This document shows positions 62,831 to 64,000 of a stretch of 64,000 nt of DNA, one piece after another; position 1 is the first letter of the stretch, and the number at the start of each line of letters is the position of its first letter. The DNA is taken from NCBI GenBank assembly GCA_015069695.1, contig JADCRZ010000021.1, positions 1-64,000 of the forward strand, in the 5' to 3' direction. The translations under genes and the position numbers were made by a program. The notes under the pieces are model-generated. The model saw only the letters and a list, made by a program, of their open reading frames with translations. It ran no database searches and was not told where the DNA came from. This stretch comes from Williamsia sp. (lineage in GTDB: Bacteria > Bacteroidota > Bacteroidia > Chitinophagales > Chitinophagaceae).

Positions 62831-64000
62831 ATGAAAATTTATTTTACGATCGCTGCCCTGTTCCTGTATTTAGCTGCATTTGAACAGGTGCCTGTGGAGA
62901 ATTATCCGGAAGACCCGGCCTCTGTTGAACATCCCGGTGTTCCCAAAGGTGAAGTCATGAAGTTTACGTTTGAAAACTCGGCTATTTTTCCCGGTACCTG
63001 GCGCGAGTACTGGGTTTATGTGCCGGCACAATACAAGCCGGATCAGCCTGCCTGCGTATACGTAAACCAGGATGGCATCCAGTGGAAAGCACCCACCGTT
63101 TTCGACAACCTGATCTACAAAAAAGAAATGCCCGTTACCATTGGTGTGTTTGTGATGCATGGGCGGGTGCGCAGCAACCAGGGCGACAGCGCGCTTGACC
63201 GCTTTAACCGGAGCTTTGAGTATGATGGTCTCGGTGATGCCTATGCGCGGTTTATCCTCAACGAGATCCTTCCGGAAGTAGAAAAAAAGAAAACAAGTGA
63301 TGGACGGGCCATCCGGCTCTCGCACAACGCCAATGACCGCGCCATCGGCGGATCAAGCAGTGGGGCTGTCTGCGCTTTTACCTGCGCATGGGAACATCCG
63401 GAAGCTTTTTCCCGCGTGTTCAGCGCTATTGGCACATATGTAGGCCTCCGGGGTGCAGACCGCTATCCTACCCTGATCCGCAAATCGGAGCCCAAGCCCA
63501 TCCGGGTGTTTATGCAGGATGGTACGAACGACCTGAACATCTACGCCGGCGATTGGTGGAAAGCCAATGAAACCTTGGAGCGGGCGCTTCAGTTTGCAGG
63601 CTACGAAGTAGAACATGTATGGGGAGAAGGTGCTCACAGCGGCAAACAAGGTACCGCGCTTTTTCCGCAGGCCATGCGCTGGCTGTGGAAGGGATGGCCG
63701 CAGGCTGTTAAAACAGGAAGCTCAAAAAACCAGGTTCTCAGCGACATCCTGGTTCCCGGTGAAAACTGGGAGCTGGTGGGAAGCGGCTATGGGTTTACAG
63801 AAGGCACCGCAGCCAATGCTGCAGGAGAGGTTTTTTTTCAGGACATTCCCAATTCCAAAACATACCAGGTTAGTGCCGACGGCAAACCGGCGGCATTGGG
63901 CTTAAACGCCAAAAAGGCCAGCAGCACGGCTTTTGGGGCAGATGGAAAACGGTATACAGTAGCCGGAGAAACCCGCCAGATCATCAGTTACGACCGGAGT
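62831..64000 (+). CDS. Secreted esterase with a C-terminal SMP-30-like domain (partial)
   Basis: The reading frame is open for 390 codons and leaves the window without a stop, so the protein is truncated here. It begins with a signal-like hydrophobic stretch (1-17). An enterochelin-esterase-like alpha/beta hydrolase follows (about 45-295). The nucleophile Ser176 lies in GGSSSGA (173-179), DGTNDLN is the acid-side loop, and His269 is in GEGAHSG. After about 310, LVGSGYGFTEGTAANAAGEV starts an SMP-30/gluconolactonase-type beta propeller. It is probably a periplasmic carbohydrate or ester hydrolase. The start is ATG 62831. Confidence 0.8.
   Translation, partial: MKIYFTIAALFLYLAAFEQVPVENYPEDPASVEHPGVPKGEVMKFTFENSAIFPGTWREYWVYVPAQYKPDQPACVYVNQDGIQWKAPTVFDNLIYKKEMPVTIGVFVMHGRVRSNQGDSALDRFNRSFEYDGLGDAYARFILNEILPEVEKKKTSDGRAIRLSHNANDRAIGGSSSGAVCAFTCAWEHPEAFSRVFSAIGTYVGLRGADRYPTLIRKSEPKPIRVFMQDGTNDLNIYAGDWWKANETLERALQFAGYEVEHVWGEGAHSGKQGTALFPQAMRWLWKGWPQAVKTGSSKNQVLSDILVPGENWELVGSGYGFTEGTAANAAGEVFFQDIPNSKTYQVSADGKPAALGLNAKKASSTAFGADGKRYTVAGETRQIISYDRS

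Overview
The window looks like chromosomal DNA of a Bacteroidota bacterium, most likely family Chitinophagaceae. The reasons are the outer-membrane and periplasmic protein types (a CarboxypepD-regulatory TonB-dependent receptor, PorT-like barrels, DUF4783, DUF4136), the mraZ-to-ftsZ gene order without murF, atpD-atpC standing apart from the other ATP synthase genes, and gene starts preceded by the Bacteroidota promoter element TAnnTTTG rather than strong Shine-Dalgarno sequences. I see no rRNA, tRNA, CRISPR array, insertion sequence or prophage. This is mainly a housekeeping region.

Layout. 1-461: non-coding, with a three-copy 17-bp repeat and a 169-bp quasi-palindromic element. 462-2681 (-): secreted protein whose C-terminus looks like a caspase-fold peptidase. 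2907-6597 (+): phosphate block (PhoB-like regulator, PhoR-like kinase, DUF47 protein, PiT transporter). 6769-8783 (+): RmlA and GalE for nucleotide sugars. 8815-10632 (+): ECF sigma factor, one-pass membrane protein (likely anti-sigma) and small periplasmic protein. 10650-11390 (-): metallo-beta-lactamase-fold hydrolase. 11438-17448 (-): cell-elongation cluster mreB-mreC-mreD-PBP2-rodA. 17734-24682: purD, peptide transporter, apaG, isocitrate dehydrogenase, a SUI1/eIF1-like factor, nadC and DUF4783. 24854-28700 (+): gpmI, an ABC transporter pair and a secreted protein.

28770-46511 (-): a TIGR01777 epimerase, then the complete division and cell-wall cluster transcribed from mraZ: mraZ, rsmH, ftsL, ftsI (PASTA), murE, mraY, murD, ftsW, murG, murC, ftsQ, ftsA, ftsZ, ending in a strong terminator. 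Together with the elongation cluster, nearly all of the late peptidoglycan and cell-shape machinery lies in about 35 kb. The mraZ/queA intergenic region carries a probable MraZ operator and a cluster of DnaA-box-like 9-mers; I consider it the most interesting regulatory signal here.

46868-64000: queA, an orphan histidine kinase, an AlgH/YqgE protein, a porin-like barrel with a DUF4136 lipoprotein, atpD-atpC, an overlapping YtxH/holin-X/unknown envelope-stress-type operon, a YghO/bCerS-like acyltransferase candidate (possible ceramide synthase), a DUF1905-YdeI protein, a large TonB-dependent receptor without a SusD partner, two barrel-type proteins, a patatin phospholipase, and an esterase fused to an SMP-30-like domain that runs off the window end.

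Start codons were often moved downstream from the longest open frame. The usual reason was that the upstream extension lay inside a promoter element or did not match the family N-terminus; each case is noted in the entry. All family names come from recognised motifs and remembered family knowledge. No database search was run.
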